A stretch of 64,000 bases of DNA. Source: Anaerobaca sp035448545. GTDB lineage: Bacteria > Planctomycetota > Phycisphaerae > Sedimentisphaerales > Anaerobacaceae. Positions 28,601-35,908 of the stretch are shown here, in pieces. The notes beneath the pieces are model-generated. The model was not told where the DNA came from. It did no database searches and saw nothing but the letters and a program-made list of their open reading frames with translations. Numbering within the stretch: position 1 is the stretch's first letter; each line of letters starts with the position of its first letter. Location: contig DAOTJE010000005.1 of the NCBI GenBank assembly GCA_035448545.1, forward strand, positions 1 through 64,000, given 5' to 3'. The translations under genes and the position numbers were made by a program.

Positions 28601-28938
28601 GACGGCTCGCCTGGGCCAAGAGCAGCTACGATTCGATCCGAGGCGAGATCGCCACCTCCTGGAAGATTCGCAAGGCCACCTACCGAGGCGGGTGGGACCT
28701 GTCGTGGCATCCGCTGATCGGCGGAGGCAAGCCCATCACGCAGCTCAGCCTGGATGTCACAGTCCCTGCGAACACGACCGCGGTCGTGTATGTCCCGACG
28801 GCCGACGCCGCCGGGATTACTGAGGGCGGCCGTCCCGCGATGGATTCGCCCGGCGTGCAGTTTGTGGGCACCGACGGCGATAACGCGATGTTCGAGATCG
28901 GCTCCGGCCGCTACTCGTTCAAGTCGGAGATGCCATAA
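25615..28938 (+). CDS. Alpha-L-rhamnosidase, GH78 (second copy, larger)
   Basis: 1107 aa with signal peptide (MKTWTSILLTVAAIFWTNGPVAAG). Order: N-domain LTSDDLRCEYLVDPLGVDEVRPRLSW, an extra beta-sandwich of about 180 residues (WIWYPEGDATAGVPVGNRLF to SSTVIVSDDSWRT), the rhamnosidase sandwich (LYLNGRQVGDAYFTPGWTDY), the barrel with TDCPQRDERLGWMGDAQ, and the C-domain (GIDTDGPAYKRIIIRPRPDG). The inserted sandwich, absent from the other GH78 here, may bind carbohydrate. GGAGGTG precedes the ATG. It likely trims alpha-L-rhamnose residues outside the cytoplasm. It is followed by a terminator-like hairpin. Confidence 0.94.
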   Translation: MKTWTSILLTVAAIFWTNGPVAAGVLGGQLFARGGGLTSDDLRCEYLVDPLGVDEVRPRLSWIVRSSQRSQKQSAYRILVASSRELIDKKVGDLWDSGMVASDQTAHVAYAGKPLQSQMPCFWVVRVWDKEGTPSSWSKVASWSMGLLKPEDWRAQWIGFDASRQRQSTSSRVDLSKASWIWYPEGDATAGVPVGNRLFRREFDIPQGAQIESAACAVTADNWFKLYVNGRPVRDGGNFKEALVVDVKDNLTAGKNVIAIDAANQGDSPNPAGVLAVLNVQYSDGSSTVIVSDDSWRTAQTGPTDWMMPGFDAGAWEHAAVAAAYGAGPWGEIKLDSARLFLPPVQLLRKRFVLDKPVKRAMVYASALGDYRLYLNGRQVGDAYFTPGWTDYRVRVYYNTFDVTKQLQKGFNAMGAMLADGWYSGYIGWYRVRDHYGTHPRFAAQLVIEHTDGTSKVIVTDGSWKATTGPILEGDFLMGETYDARKEILDWSGPELDESPWSGVDVTDRIAAKLESHPGVPVRRFQEIKPVAMTEPSPGAFVFNMGTNFAGFARLTVQDAPPGQKIVLRFAERLNPDGTIYTTNLRGARATDTYICKGQGKEIWQPEFTFHGFQYVEVTGYPGQPRLGDIRGIELTSDTPVVGKFECSDETANTLYHNICQTQRANFIDIPTDCPQRDERLGWMGDAQIYVRTATYNTDVASFFTKWLVDVEDAQLPNGAFTDVSPRLVAEGGGTAAWGDAGVICPWTIYQVYGDTRVLAEHYDAMTKWIDYCQGTTTNLLRPAQGYGDWLSIQADTPKDVLATAYFAYSTKLVAQAAEVLGKHDDAAKYRELFEAIKRSFNDAYVGADGRIKGNTQTVYVLALAFDLLNEERQAQAVEYLVDDIRNRNWHLSTGFVGTKDLMATLTRFGQTNVAYALFHNKTFPSWGFSIEHGATSIWERWDGWTPEKGFQDPGMNSFAHYSFGAVGEWMFKTIAGIDTDGPAYKRIIIRPRPDGRLAWAKSSYDSIRGEIATSWKIRKATYRGGWDLSWHPLIGGGKPITQLSLDVTVPANTTAVVYVPTADAAGITEGGRPAMDSPGVQFVGTDGDNAMFEIGSGRYSFKSEMP

Positions 28939-28978
28939 CCGGCCGCCACACGGACGCGCCAGGATACAGAAGGCCAAA

Positions 28979-29000
28979 GCCCCCTGTTCCGGCAGGGGGC
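28979..29000 (+). terminator. Hairpin after the GH78 gene
   Basis: An 8-bp perfect stem GCCCCCTG / CAGGGGGC with a 6-base loop, followed by CTCTTTCGTG. The U-tract is imperfect, so it is a probable rather than certain intrinsic terminator. Confidence 0.6.
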
Positions 29001-29047
29001 CTCTTTCGTGTACGGGGTCGTGTCTGCCACCGAACAGAGCGCCGTCG

Positions 29048-29518
29048 TCAAGTCACAGGGGCGTAGATCTCCGTCAGGAGTTCGGCAGGGGGGACCTTTC
29101 GGGGGTCGTTCAGGTACACCTCCCGTGTCGGCCCGGTCACCTTCTTGTGGTTTTCGGCGATCCAGGCGAACAGCTTCTTGTAGGCCGGGGCACTCGTCTC
29201 GTAGGGGCCTTGGTGGATGATTCTCGCCATTTGCCCGCCCGGCAGCTCGTAGCAGGTCACGCGGTCCGTGCCGGTCACCTTCTTCGCGACGGGCACGACC
29301 ACCTCCACGTCGGCGTTGTTCTGCTCGTTGGCCTTCCTCGCCTCCTTGGGCGTCTCATGGCAGATGAACATGGGGCGTCCGACGATATGTGCGCCGCTTC
29401 CGGCGGCGAAGCGCCACACTGTCGCGATCATCGAGCCGATTTCCGCGTACGTGCCGCGCTTGCGCATTCCAACCACCAGTTGCGGTTTTACCTGACAGAC
29501 GCCGACCTCGGTGTTCAT
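29048..29518 (-). CDS. GyrI-like / AraC-effector-binding-domain protein
   Basis: 156 aa, a stand-alone SHS2-type ligand-binding domain. It shows VKPQLVVGMRKRGTYAEIGSM, then VEVVVPVAKKV, YELPGGQMARIIHQGPYET and AYKKLFAWIAEN, the usual GyrI-like layout. Family members bind small hydrophobic or cationic ligands, and some inhibit gyrase or detoxify compounds. No DNA-binding domain is attached. AAGGA precedes the ATG. It is transcribed toward the GH78 terminator hairpin. Confidence 0.75.
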   Translation of the reverse strand: MNTEVGVCQVKPQLVVGMRKRGTYAEIGSMIATVWRFAAGSGAHIVGRPMFICHETPKEARKANEQNNADVEVVVPVAKKVTGTDRVTCYELPGGQMARIIHQGPYETSAPAYKKLFAWIAENHKKVTGPTREVYLNDPRKVPPAELLTEIYAPVT

Positions 29519-29652
29519 GGCGCAACTTCCTTCGGATCGAGCCGCTTTGTCCGGTTTCCCTGCCTATCCGCCCGGTCCAGGTTTGTCGGTTCCGCCGGCT
29601 CGAAGGGCCCGCGCATCGCAGCCCCTTTTCCCAAATTTCTATCGCAGAAGGC

Positions 29653-29681
29653 TTGACGAATGCAACTGTTTCGAGCATAAT
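29653..29681 (+). promoter_or_regulatory. Promoter of tRNA-Leu
   Basis: TTGACG (29653-29658), a 17-base spacer and CATAAT (29676-29681), with the tRNA starting 15 bases downstream. Confidence 0.65.
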
Positions 29682-29695
29682 TTCGTTTGCGATTC

Positions 29696-29780
29696 GCGGA
29701 TGTGGCGGAATTGGCAGACGCGCAGGCTTCAGGTGCCTGTGGGCTTAACGCTCGTGGAGGTTCGACTCCTCTCATCCGCA
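29696..29780 (+). tRNA. tRNA-Leu (anticodon CAG)
   Basis: 85 bases with the long variable arm of class II tRNA. The acceptor GCGGATG pairs with CATCCGC and the discriminator is A. The D-arm is GGCGGAATTGGCAGACGC-like, the anticodon loop is TTCAGGT, and the T-arm is GAGGTTCGACTCCTC. It reads CUG. The CCA end is not encoded. Confidence 0.95.
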
Positions 29781-30016
29781 TTCCTTTGGGCTGTCGAGGT
29801 TTTTGAAGCCCGGCCCCCCGATCTGCTCCTAACGAAATCCGCCGTCACACGCCGATAAAGATAGAGTGTGCGCCAAGAGCGACACCGCCGGCCGTGCCGA
29901 CAGGGCTTGGCCTGGCCGGTCGGGACCGATAAGATGCCAATGATGAAGCCCGATACAGGGTTGCAACGACGGACTCGGGGGAGTGTGGTGCTGCCGCCGA
30001 TGAACGGGAGTTACGC

Positions 30017-30700
30017 ATGGGTACAGTGATCTGGATACTGCTGGTTGCGGCGGCAGAGAAGACTGCCCGGACACAGGTGGTGCCGCTGGATGTGATGTGG
30101 AAGTACATCAGCTCCCTCGGCCTCGTCGAGGCGTTGACCTTTATCTCGTTCGGCTCGGTCTGTTTGTTCTATGGCTGGCGCGTCTTCCGGATCCTCGTGA
30201 CCATCTGCTTCGGTCTTTTGGGCCTGGGCTTGGGGGTCTGGGCGAATCAGCGACTCATCGCGGGCAACGTCATCTGGCTGTCGCTGATCTGCTCGGTCTT
30301 CTTTGCGGTGCTGTCGGTTCCGTTCATGCGGTGGGGTGTGACCCTGCTCGGCGCGATTTCGGGGGGCATTCTCACCGCCGGGGTGTGGCTGGCGGCCGGT
30401 CTGCCCGAAGAATACGTCTGGGCCGGCGGCCTGGTCGGCCTGATCGCCGGCGGCATGATCTCGTTCATCGTCTTCAAGATTGCGGTGATCCTCTTCACCA
30501 GCCTCGGCGGCAGCTCTCTGATGGTCGTCGGTATCCTGGCCATCATCTACCGCTACATGACCGGGGGCGACGGCGGCCGGCTCCAGGTGTTCGCCGAGGC
30601 AAACCAGTGGTTCATTCCGTCTGTGCTGCTGATCCCCATGGCGATCGGGATCTACCTGCAGAACAAACTCAGCAAGACCGACCAGAACTGGGCCGGCTGA
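30017..30700 (+). CDS. Multispanning membrane protein, DUF4203-like
   Basis: 227 aa with about seven hydrophobic segments. These include a glycine-rich repeated pattern: ILVTICFGLLGLGLGVWAN, WGVTLLGAISGGILTAGVWL, YVWAGGLVGLIAGGMISFIV and LGGSSLMVVGILAIIYR. This resembles TMEM198/DUF4203-type proteins of unknown function. No catalytic motif is seen. It is upstream of ffh but separated by 199 bases that contain a candidate ffh promoter. Confidence 0.7.
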   Translation: MGTVIWILLVAAAEKTARTQVVPLDVMWKYISSLGLVEALTFISFGSVCLFYGWRVFRILVTICFGLLGLGLGVWANQRLIAGNVIWLSLICSVFFAVLSVPFMRWGVTLLGAISGGILTAGVWLAAGLPEEYVWAGGLVGLIAGGMISFIVFKIAVILFTSLGGSSLMVVGILAIIYRYMTGGDGGRLQVFAEANQWFIPSVLLIPMAIGIYLQNKLSKTDQNWAG

Positions 30701-30789
30701 TAACCTTGGCCCGCTGGGTTTCTCGCTGCCACCCGCGACTCCCGGCGTCAGATAGCGGGCTGACTGACCTCGGGCGGCGCAATTTGGCC

Positions 30790-30818
30790 TTGCAAACACC
30801 CCTGGGAAACCGTAGCAT
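30790..30818 (+). promoter_or_regulatory. Candidate promoter of ffh
   Basis: TTGCAA (30790-30795), a 17-base spacer and TAGCAT (30813-30818), 82 bases before the ffh GTG. Boxes are moderate. Confidence 0.4.
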
Positions 30819-30899
30819 GGGACGGTTGCCGACGGGCCGGACGGGGCCAGTTGTGATGCGGACCCGGGGCTCCGATCTCAGACATTCAGGGGAAATCCC

Positions 30900-32330
30900 G
30901 TGTTCGAGTCATTGACGGAAAAACTCAATTCGGTCTTCAAGTCGCTGTCCGGGCGAGGCCGCATCACCGAGGCCAACGTCTCCGACGCCATGCGGGACGT
31001 CCGCAAGGCCCTGCTGGAGGCCGACGTCAACTACAATATCGTCAAGCAGTTCTGCAAGGATGTTCGCGACGCCGCCCTCGGCGCCGAGGTTGTCAAGAGC
31101 CTGCACCCGGGCCAGGTCATGATCAAGATCGTCAATGACGAGCTGACGAGGTTGATGGGTCCGGTGGACACGCGGATTTATTTCGTCTCGCCCGGCCCGA
31201 CGATCATCCTGCTGGCGGGCCTTCAGGGTTGCGGCAAGACGACCACCGCCGCCAAGCTGGGCAAGTATCTCGTCTCCAAGGGCCGGCATCCGCTGATGGT
31301 AGCCGACGACTTGCAGCGTCCGGCGGCCATTGACCAGCTCAAGGTCCTCGGGGAGCAGACGGGCATCCCCGTCTACAGCGAGGAGAGCAAGGACGCGGTC
31401 AAGGTGGCCCGCAACGCCGTCCAGTATGCCAAGGAACATGGCAACGATGTGGTTATCGTCGACACCGCCGGCCGGCTCCACATCGACGAAGAGATGATGA
31501 CCGAGGTGGCCAACGTCGCCAAGGCCATCACGCCGCACCAGATCTACCTGGTCTGCGACGCCATGACCGGCCAGGATGCCGTCAACAGCGCCAAGGAGTT
31601 CAACGAGCGTCTCGAACTGGACGGCGTGATTCTCACCAAACTCGACGGCGACGCCCGAGGCGGTGCCGCCCTGAGCGTCAAGGCGGTCACTGGAAAGCCC
31701 ATCAAGTTCATCGGCGTCGGCGAAAAGCTCGACAAGCTCGAAGAATTCCACCCCGACCGCATGGCCAGCCGTATCCTGGGCATGGGCGATGTCGTTACCC
31801 TGGTGGAGAAGGCCCAGGAACAGTTCGACGCCGAAGAGGCCGCCAAGCTCCAGAAGAAGATGGCCAAGGGCAGCTTTGGCTTCGACGACTTTCTCAAGCA
31901 GATGCAGGCCGTCAAGAAGATGGGTGGCATCAAGGACATGCTTAAGCTCGTGCCGGGCGTCGGTGGCCAGCTCAAGGATATCGATTTCGACGGCAGCGAG
32001 ATCAAGCAGATGGAGGCGATCATCCAGTCGATGACGTTGAAGGAGCGGCGGGATCCGGACCTGATTGACCCGTCCAGACGACGCCGCATCGCCGCCGGCA
32101 GCGGGACGCAGCCGAACGACGTTTCCACCCTGGTCAAGACGTTCAAACGCAGCCGGGACATGATGAAAGCGGTCAGCGGCGGCAGTTTCGGCGGGCTCAG
32201 GGCCTTGTTCTCCGGCGGCTTCAACATGGAGGCCCTGAGCGCCAGAATGACCAGCGGTCGCAAGATCAAACAGCGATCCAAGCGAAAACGCGTCATCAAA
32301 CGCCGGGGCAAGATCAAGAAGCGGCGGTAG
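30900..32330 (+). CDS. ffh: Signal recognition particle protein Ffh (SRP54)
   Basis: 476 aa. The N domain MFESLTEKLNSVFKSLSGRG is followed by the G domain with P-loop GLQGCGKTTTAAKLGKYL, DDLQRPAAIDQLK, DTAGRLHID and TKLDGDARGGAALSV. The methionine-rich M domain (LKQMQAVKKMGGIKDMLKLVPG) carries a lysine/arginine-rich tail. It binds signal sequences and 4.5S RNA and targets ribosomes to the membrane. The start is GTG with AGGGGAAA upstream. The gene order ffh, small ORF, rpsP, trmD keeps the common bacterial ffh-rpsP-trmD arrangement. Confidence 0.96.
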   Translation: MFESLTEKLNSVFKSLSGRGRITEANVSDAMRDVRKALLEADVNYNIVKQFCKDVRDAALGAEVVKSLHPGQVMIKIVNDELTRLMGPVDTRIYFVSPGPTIILLAGLQGCGKTTTAAKLGKYLVSKGRHPLMVADDLQRPAAIDQLKVLGEQTGIPVYSEESKDAVKVARNAVQYAKEHGNDVVIVDTAGRLHIDEEMMTEVANVAKAITPHQIYLVCDAMTGQDAVNSAKEFNERLELDGVILTKLDGDARGGAALSVKAVTGKPIKFIGVGEKLDKLEEFHPDRMASRILGMGDVVTLVEKAQEQFDAEEAAKLQKKMAKGSFGFDDFLKQMQAVKKMGGIKDMLKLVPGVGGQLKDIDFDGSEIKQMEAIIQSMTLKERRDPDLIDPSRRRRIAAGSGTQPNDVSTLVKTFKRSRDMMKAVSGGSFGGLRALFSGGFNMEALSARMTSGRKIKQRSKRKRVIKRRGKIKKRR

Positions 32331-32377
32331 TTCCCGTCCGGAAATCCGCCGGTGCATATCCCTGCGGATCGATCGAA

Positions 32378-32722
32378 ATGGCCCAAAAAGAGCCAAATTC
32401 CGTTCCGAAGGCAAGATTATCTCTCGAACAATACCTCGAAGAGGTTGCTCGATTCTGCGAAAACGAGTATGGTAACAGGTTTCGCGGCCGGTTCCAGGAC
32501 ATGGAGGGTACCAGTGAGCTGGCGATGCTGGCGGCCCCGACCGCCGCGGAGCTCAAGGAGCTTCGGCGGGCGGTGGCGATCATGACCGTCGCCGAGAAAC
32601 AGGACGCCGACAAGCTCACGGACGAGCAGGTGGAAAGAATCGCTGAGGACGCCCGGGTCGATCCGGCCAACCTCGCGATCTTCATCAACGGCTACAGTCT
32701 GACGTGCAAACGTGTTTCGTGA
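32378..32722 (+). CDS. Hypothetical small protein between ffh and rpsP
   Basis: 114 aa, acidic and mostly helical by eye, with no signal peptide or membrane segment. It contains LEQYLEEVARFCENEYGNRFRGRF and LTDEQVERIAEDARVDPANLAIFING. No family is recognised. It sits 47 bases after ffh and 54 before rpsP on the same strand, so it is probably co-transcribed. It occupies the slot where other bacteria often carry ylxM- or KH-domain genes but does not resemble either. Confidence 0.6.
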   Translation: MAQKEPNSVPKARLSLEQYLEEVARFCENEYGNRFRGRFQDMEGTSELAMLAAPTAAELKELRRAVAIMTVAEKQDADKLTDEQVERIAEDARVDPANLAIFINGYSLTCKRVS

Positions 32723-32776
32723 GGGCACAGGGCCGCTCACGGAAATTTGACATACGCTATCAGCGAAAGGAACAAC

Positions 32777-33199
32777 ATGGCAGTGAAACTGAGAATGACC
32801 CGTATGGGCCGTCGGCATCGCCCCTTCTTCCGAATCCACGCGATGGAGTCGAGGGCTCCGCGCAACGGCCGGATTCTCGAAAAGCTCGGGCACTATGATC
32901 CGCTCGAACACGATGCCGCCAAACAGGTCGTCCTGAATCGCGAACGCGTCGAGTTCTGGCTGGGCCAGGGTGCCGTGCCCACCGATACGGTGGCGGAACT
33001 TCTGCTGCGCCAGGGCATCAAGACCAAATACGCCGAGGAAAAAGCCGCCCGGCGGGCCCAGGCCAGGAAGATCGCCCACAAGAGGGGCAAGCTCTTCACT
33101 GCCACCGAGCGGATTGCCGCCGAGAGGAAGGCCAAGGCCGAGGCGGAGGCCAAGGAGGCCGCCGAGAAGGCCAAGGCCTCCGAAGGTGCTGCCGGCTGA
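32777..33199 (+). CDS. rpsP: 30S ribosomal protein bS16 with Ala/Lys-rich tail
   Basis: 140 aa. The first 80 residues are bS16 (MAVKLRMTRMGRRHRPFFRI, LGHYDPLE, RVEFWLGQGAVPTDTV). The remaining 60 are a basic and then Ala/Glu/Lys-rich helical tail, longer than in E. coli (82 aa in total). ATG 32777 follows AAAGGA; the ATG 10 codons upstream is not the conserved start. It is an assembly protein of the small subunit. Confidence 0.95.
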   Translation: MAVKLRMTRMGRRHRPFFRIHAMESRAPRNGRILEKLGHYDPLEHDAAKQVVLNRERVEFWLGQGAVPTDTVAELLLRQGIKTKYAEEKAARRAQARKIAHKRGKLFTATERIAAERKAKAEAEAKEAAEKAKASEGAAG

Positions 33200-33212
33200 T
33201 TGAACGCACGCG

Positions 33213-33908
33213 ATGCGAATCGACGTTCTTACCCTCTTTCCGGAGATGTTCGAGTCTCCTCTGGGTTACGGGATCATCAAGCGGGCCCGGGAGCAGGGCA
33301 TCGTCGACATCGTTCTGACGAACATCCGCGACTTTGCGATCGGCGAGTACCGCAAGGTTGACGACAAACCATATGGCGGGGGCCCCGGCATGGTCATGAT
33401 GCCGGGCCCCGTCTTCGATTGTTTTGAGCACGTCCAGTCGCTCTTTCCGCGGCCCGGCCGGGTCATCCTCCTGACGCCGCAGGGCGTGCCCTTCAAACAG
33501 GCCAAGGCCGCCGAACTTAGCCGGCAGGAGCGGCTGATCCTCATCGCCGGACGCTATGAGGGCTTCGACGAACGCATCCGCATCGGCCTCGGCGCCGAGC
33601 AGATCTCCATCGGCGACTACGTCCTCAACGGAGGCGAGCTGGCGGCGATGGTCGTCATCGACGCCGTCGTCCGCCTGCTGCCCGGGGCTCTGGGCGACGA
33701 GGACTCCGCCCGGGACGACTCGTTCAGCAACGGCCTTCTGGAGTATCCGCACTACACCCGCCCCGAAGTCTATCGCGGCATGAAGGTCCCCGACATCCTG
33801 CTCTCCGGCGACCACGGCAAGATCGCCCAATGGCGCCGCGAACAGTCCCTCGAACGCACCCGCCAACACCGCCCCGACCTCCTTGGCGACAGGGACACCT
33901 CGTCGTAG
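33213..33908 (+). CDS. trmD: tRNA (guanine-37-N1)-methyltransferase
   Basis: 231 aa, SPOUT family. Seen are MRIDVLTLFPEMF, DDKPYGGGPGMVMMPGP, LTPQGVPFKQ, LIAGRYEGFDERI (knot, SAM site), SIGDYVLNGGELAAMVVIDA and YPHYTRPEVYRGMKVPDILLSGDHGKI. It methylates G37 of tRNAs reading CNN, preventing frameshifts. It starts 13 bases after rpsP. Confidence 0.96.
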   Translation: MRIDVLTLFPEMFESPLGYGIIKRAREQGIVDIVLTNIRDFAIGEYRKVDDKPYGGGPGMVMMPGPVFDCFEHVQSLFPRPGRVILLTPQGVPFKQAKAAELSRQERLILIAGRYEGFDERIRIGLGAEQISIGDYVLNGGELAAMVVIDAVVRLLPGALGDEDSARDDSFSNGLLEYPHYTRPEVYRGMKVPDILLSGDHGKIAQWRREQSLERTRQHRPDLLGDRDTSS

Positions 33909-33974
33909 AATTGCTCCAATTGGCTCGATCCTGGCCAGGAAGATGCGAAGCGCCAGCTACGGGAGAGAGTGCTC

Positions 33975-34910
33975 ATGATACGCACCAGAGTGAGAAGGCG
34001 TTTGCTCCTTGGATGCAGTCGCCATGGCTTTACCCGCACGGATGTTGTGACCCTTCTGCTTATCGTCGTTGGGTTGCTGTTGGTGGCCAGCATGTTGCTC
34101 CCCGCGTTTCGGCGGGAACGAAGACATGCTATCCAGCAACTGTGTGGCAGGAACTTGGCGGAGATCGGAAAGGCGATGCTCGCGTATGCGAACGATCACG
34201 ACGGCGCCTTGCCGGTCGCCGGCGGCAAGGGAACCGTTTGGGGACCCGGACTCGACGATTGGAAGGCCGCGAGTCGTGATGACGCCTTTGGCTGCGACGC
34301 CAACGGCGCGGGCGGCGAAGCGACTATCAGCGCGAGTCTCTATCTCCTGGCCAGATACGGCGGCGTGTCGCCCGATCTCTTTGTTTGCCCCAAGGACAAG
34401 GGAACGACAGCGTTTCGCCCTGCGAAATACGGAATCGGCGCCGAGGGTCTCTCCGGTGCATGGGATTTTGGACCAGCCCCCCTCAGGCATTGCAGCTATG
34501 CGTATCACATGCCCTACTGTGGACACGCCCTGACGACATCCGCCGAGCCCGGCGTGGCGGTGGCGGCCGACCGGAACCCTTGGATCGACGGGCCCCGACA
34601 GAAGGCCGCCGAGTTCTCTCTGTTCACGCCCGACATTGGACCGTTCAAGGGTACAGTGCAGCAGGGGTGCCAGGGCAACAGCCTGACCCACCGAGGCGGG
34701 ATCAGCCACGACGACGGCCAAACCGTCCTTTTCCTGGACTCACACGTGGAGTTTGCGAGGCGCGCCTTCTGCGGTCTGGAGGACGACAACGTCTACACCT
34801 CATGGGATGGAAAAGACAAGGTCCGTGGCGTCCCGCCGAAGGCGTACGAGAGCCAGCCGGCTGATGCGCGTGATTCGCTGCTTCTCAACGATCCGCCGCT
34901 GAAGCGGTAG
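33975..34910 (+). CDS. Prepilin-like (pseudopilin) secreted protein, DUF1559-type
   Basis: 311 aa. A basic N-terminus leads to a prepilin-like cleavage site and helix (HGFTRTDVVTLLLIVVGLLL; Asp in place of the usual Glu at +5), then a soluble domain: CGRNLAEIGKAMLAYANDHDGALP and, near the end, THRGGISHDDGQTVLFLDSHVEFA, the H-x-DG-type ending common in planctomycete prepilin-like proteins. ATG 33975 has GGAGAGA six bases upstream; a GTG two codons earlier has none. The role is probably in a surface filament or type II-like assembly. Confidence 0.7.
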   Translation: MIRTRVRRRLLLGCSRHGFTRTDVVTLLLIVVGLLLVASMLLPAFRRERRHAIQQLCGRNLAEIGKAMLAYANDHDGALPVAGGKGTVWGPGLDDWKAASRDDAFGCDANGAGGEATISASLYLLARYGGVSPDLFVCPKDKGTTAFRPAKYGIGAEGLSGAWDFGPAPLRHCSYAYHMPYCGHALTTSAEPGVAVAADRNPWIDGPRQKAAEFSLFTPDIGPFKGTVQQGCQGNSLTHRGGISHDDGQTVLFLDSHVEFARRAFCGLEDDNVYTSWDGKDKVRGVPPKAYESQPADARDSLLLNDPPLKR

Positions 34911-34936
34911 GGCATGCAAGCCGCAAAGGTTGGGTA

Positions 34937-34958
34937 GGGGCGAATCATCATTCGCCCC
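34937..34958. repeat. Short palindromic repeat (REP-like), copy 1
   Basis: A near-perfect palindrome of the form GGGGCGAAT-NATNATT-CGCCCC. Other copies in this window are at 35185-35205, 35845-35866, 36110-36130 and 61583-61603, all between genes. Confidence 0.8.
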
Positions 34959-34983
34959 TGTGGAGGACGCCGAGGCCGATATT

Positions 34984-35295
34984 GTCATTTCGACCGGAGC
35001 CTGCCGAAGGCAGGCGCAGCGGAGAAATCTGGCTGCGAATCAGGCGCATTCCCGGTCTCTGGCCAGATGCTTCGGCTGCGCTCAGCATGACAAGCGGGAG
35101 ATACGCTGTGCAGGCACAGGGCACCCCGATCTCCCAGGCGACAGGCGCTTCCCGGTCCGAGGCACATCTGGCCGGCCATTTGCAGGGGCGAATGATGATT
35201 CGCCCTACAGGGTTTCGAGGGCGGCGAGGAGGCGGGGGACGATTTCGGGTTCGGGGATGGTGGCGATCTTCCGGCCGTGGAGGTAGAGGCCGGCT
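34984..35295. repeat. 312-bp direct duplication, left copy
   Basis: Nearly identical, without visible length difference, to 35909-36220. It starts with GTCATTTCGACCGGAGC (repeat family A, 34984-35092), continues through a spacer and one REP-like palindrome (35185-35205), and ends with a copy of the last 30 codons of ispG. The two copies lie about 925 bases apart and bracket the 35354-35808 gene pair. Confidence 0.85.
35205..35295 (-). pseudogene. Duplicated 3' tail of ispG
   Basis: On the minus strand this stretch encodes an ispG-like ending (LYLHGRKIATIPEPEIVPRL and then LAALETL plus a stop). It is nearly identical to the true ispG end at 36130-36220 and is cut off abruptly upstream. It is a passenger of the duplication, not an expressed gene. 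Confidence 0.8.
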
Positions 35296-35318
35296 GCTCC
35301 CTCCATGGTGTAAGGACG

Positions 35319-35347
35319 TTGAACAAGCGCCTCTGGCGGGGTACAAT
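35319..35347 (+). promoter_or_regulatory. Promoter of the TA-like pair; probable leaderless transcript
   Basis: TTGAAC (35319-35324), a 17-base spacer and TACAAT (35342-35347). Only six bases separate the -10 box from the ATG at 35354, so the predicted transcription start coincides with the start codon. Confidence 0.6.
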
Positions 35348-35353
35348 CGAGAG

Positions 35354-35593
35354 ATGGAATACCGGTACACGGCGTATTTTGAGAATCAGGTGCTGCGCAA
35401 GCGCCCGTACCTTCGGAAGGAATGGTGCATTCGGGTGGTGGAGAACCCGATTCGTGTCGAGAGGCAGGAGCAGAACCGGTTCCGCTTCTGGGGTGTGGTC
35501 GAGGAGTTGGGCGGCGCGGTGTTGCGCGTGGTAACTCTCGAAGACAAGATGACGATCCATAATGCGTTTCCCGACAGGAGATTCAAGAAATGA
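35354..35593 (+). CDS. DUF4258-like small protein (toxin-like partner)
   Basis: 79 aa: MEYRYTAYFENQVLRKRPYL, RKEWCIRVVENPIRVERQ, FRFWGVVEELGGAVLRVVTL and NAFPDRRFKK. It resembles the small basic DUF4258-type proteins that occur next to DUF2283 genes and look like RelE/BrnT-fold toxins. Overlap with the next gene is by the sequence ATGA, implying translational coupling. Toxin activity is inference from family size, charge and pairing; no catalytic residue is certain. Confidence 0.7.
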   Translation: MEYRYTAYFENQVLRKRPYLRKEWCIRVVENPIRVERQEQNRFRFWGVVEELGGAVLRVVTLEDKMTIHNAFPDRRFKK

Positions 35594-35808
35594 GAATGAG
35601 CTACTATCCCGAGACGGATTCGCTGTACATCGATCTGGTGGATCGGTCGAGTGTGGAGAGTCGAGAGGTCTCGGAGGGTGTTGTCCTCGATTACGATGCA
35701 GACGGCAATCTTGTGGGCATCGACATCGACAACGCCAGCAAGAAGCTCGATCTGCGGGAGCTGACGTTGAGCAAGCTTCCCGCGGAGAGCCAGACCCTCC
35801 TGCGCTAA
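35590..35808 (+). CDS. DUF2283 protein (antitoxin-like partner)
   Basis: 72 aa, acidic: MRMSYYPETDSLYIDLVDRS, then GVVLDYDADGNLVGIDIDNA, the diagnostic DUF2283 pattern. The start overlaps the stop of the preceding gene by 4 bases. The acidic-basic small-protein pair, coupled and flanked by repeats, is the typical look of a toxin-antitoxin-like module; function is not proven. Confidence 0.75.
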   Translation: MRMSYYPETDSLYIDLVDRSSVESREVSEGVVLDYDADGNLVGIDIDNASKKLDLRELTLSKLPAESQTLLR

Positions 35809-35908
35809 GGCATTCGAGATCACGAGGTGCGCACAGGTCAGGTAGGGGCGAATGATGATTCGCCCCTGCGCAGAGCGCCGGTGGGAGAGAGCGGTCCTGC
35901 GTCCTTTT

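Noticed and set aside
30701..30899. Possible SRP (4.5S) RNA gene upstream of ffh
   Set aside because: The conserved GGAAGGAAGCA-type domain IV loop was not found.
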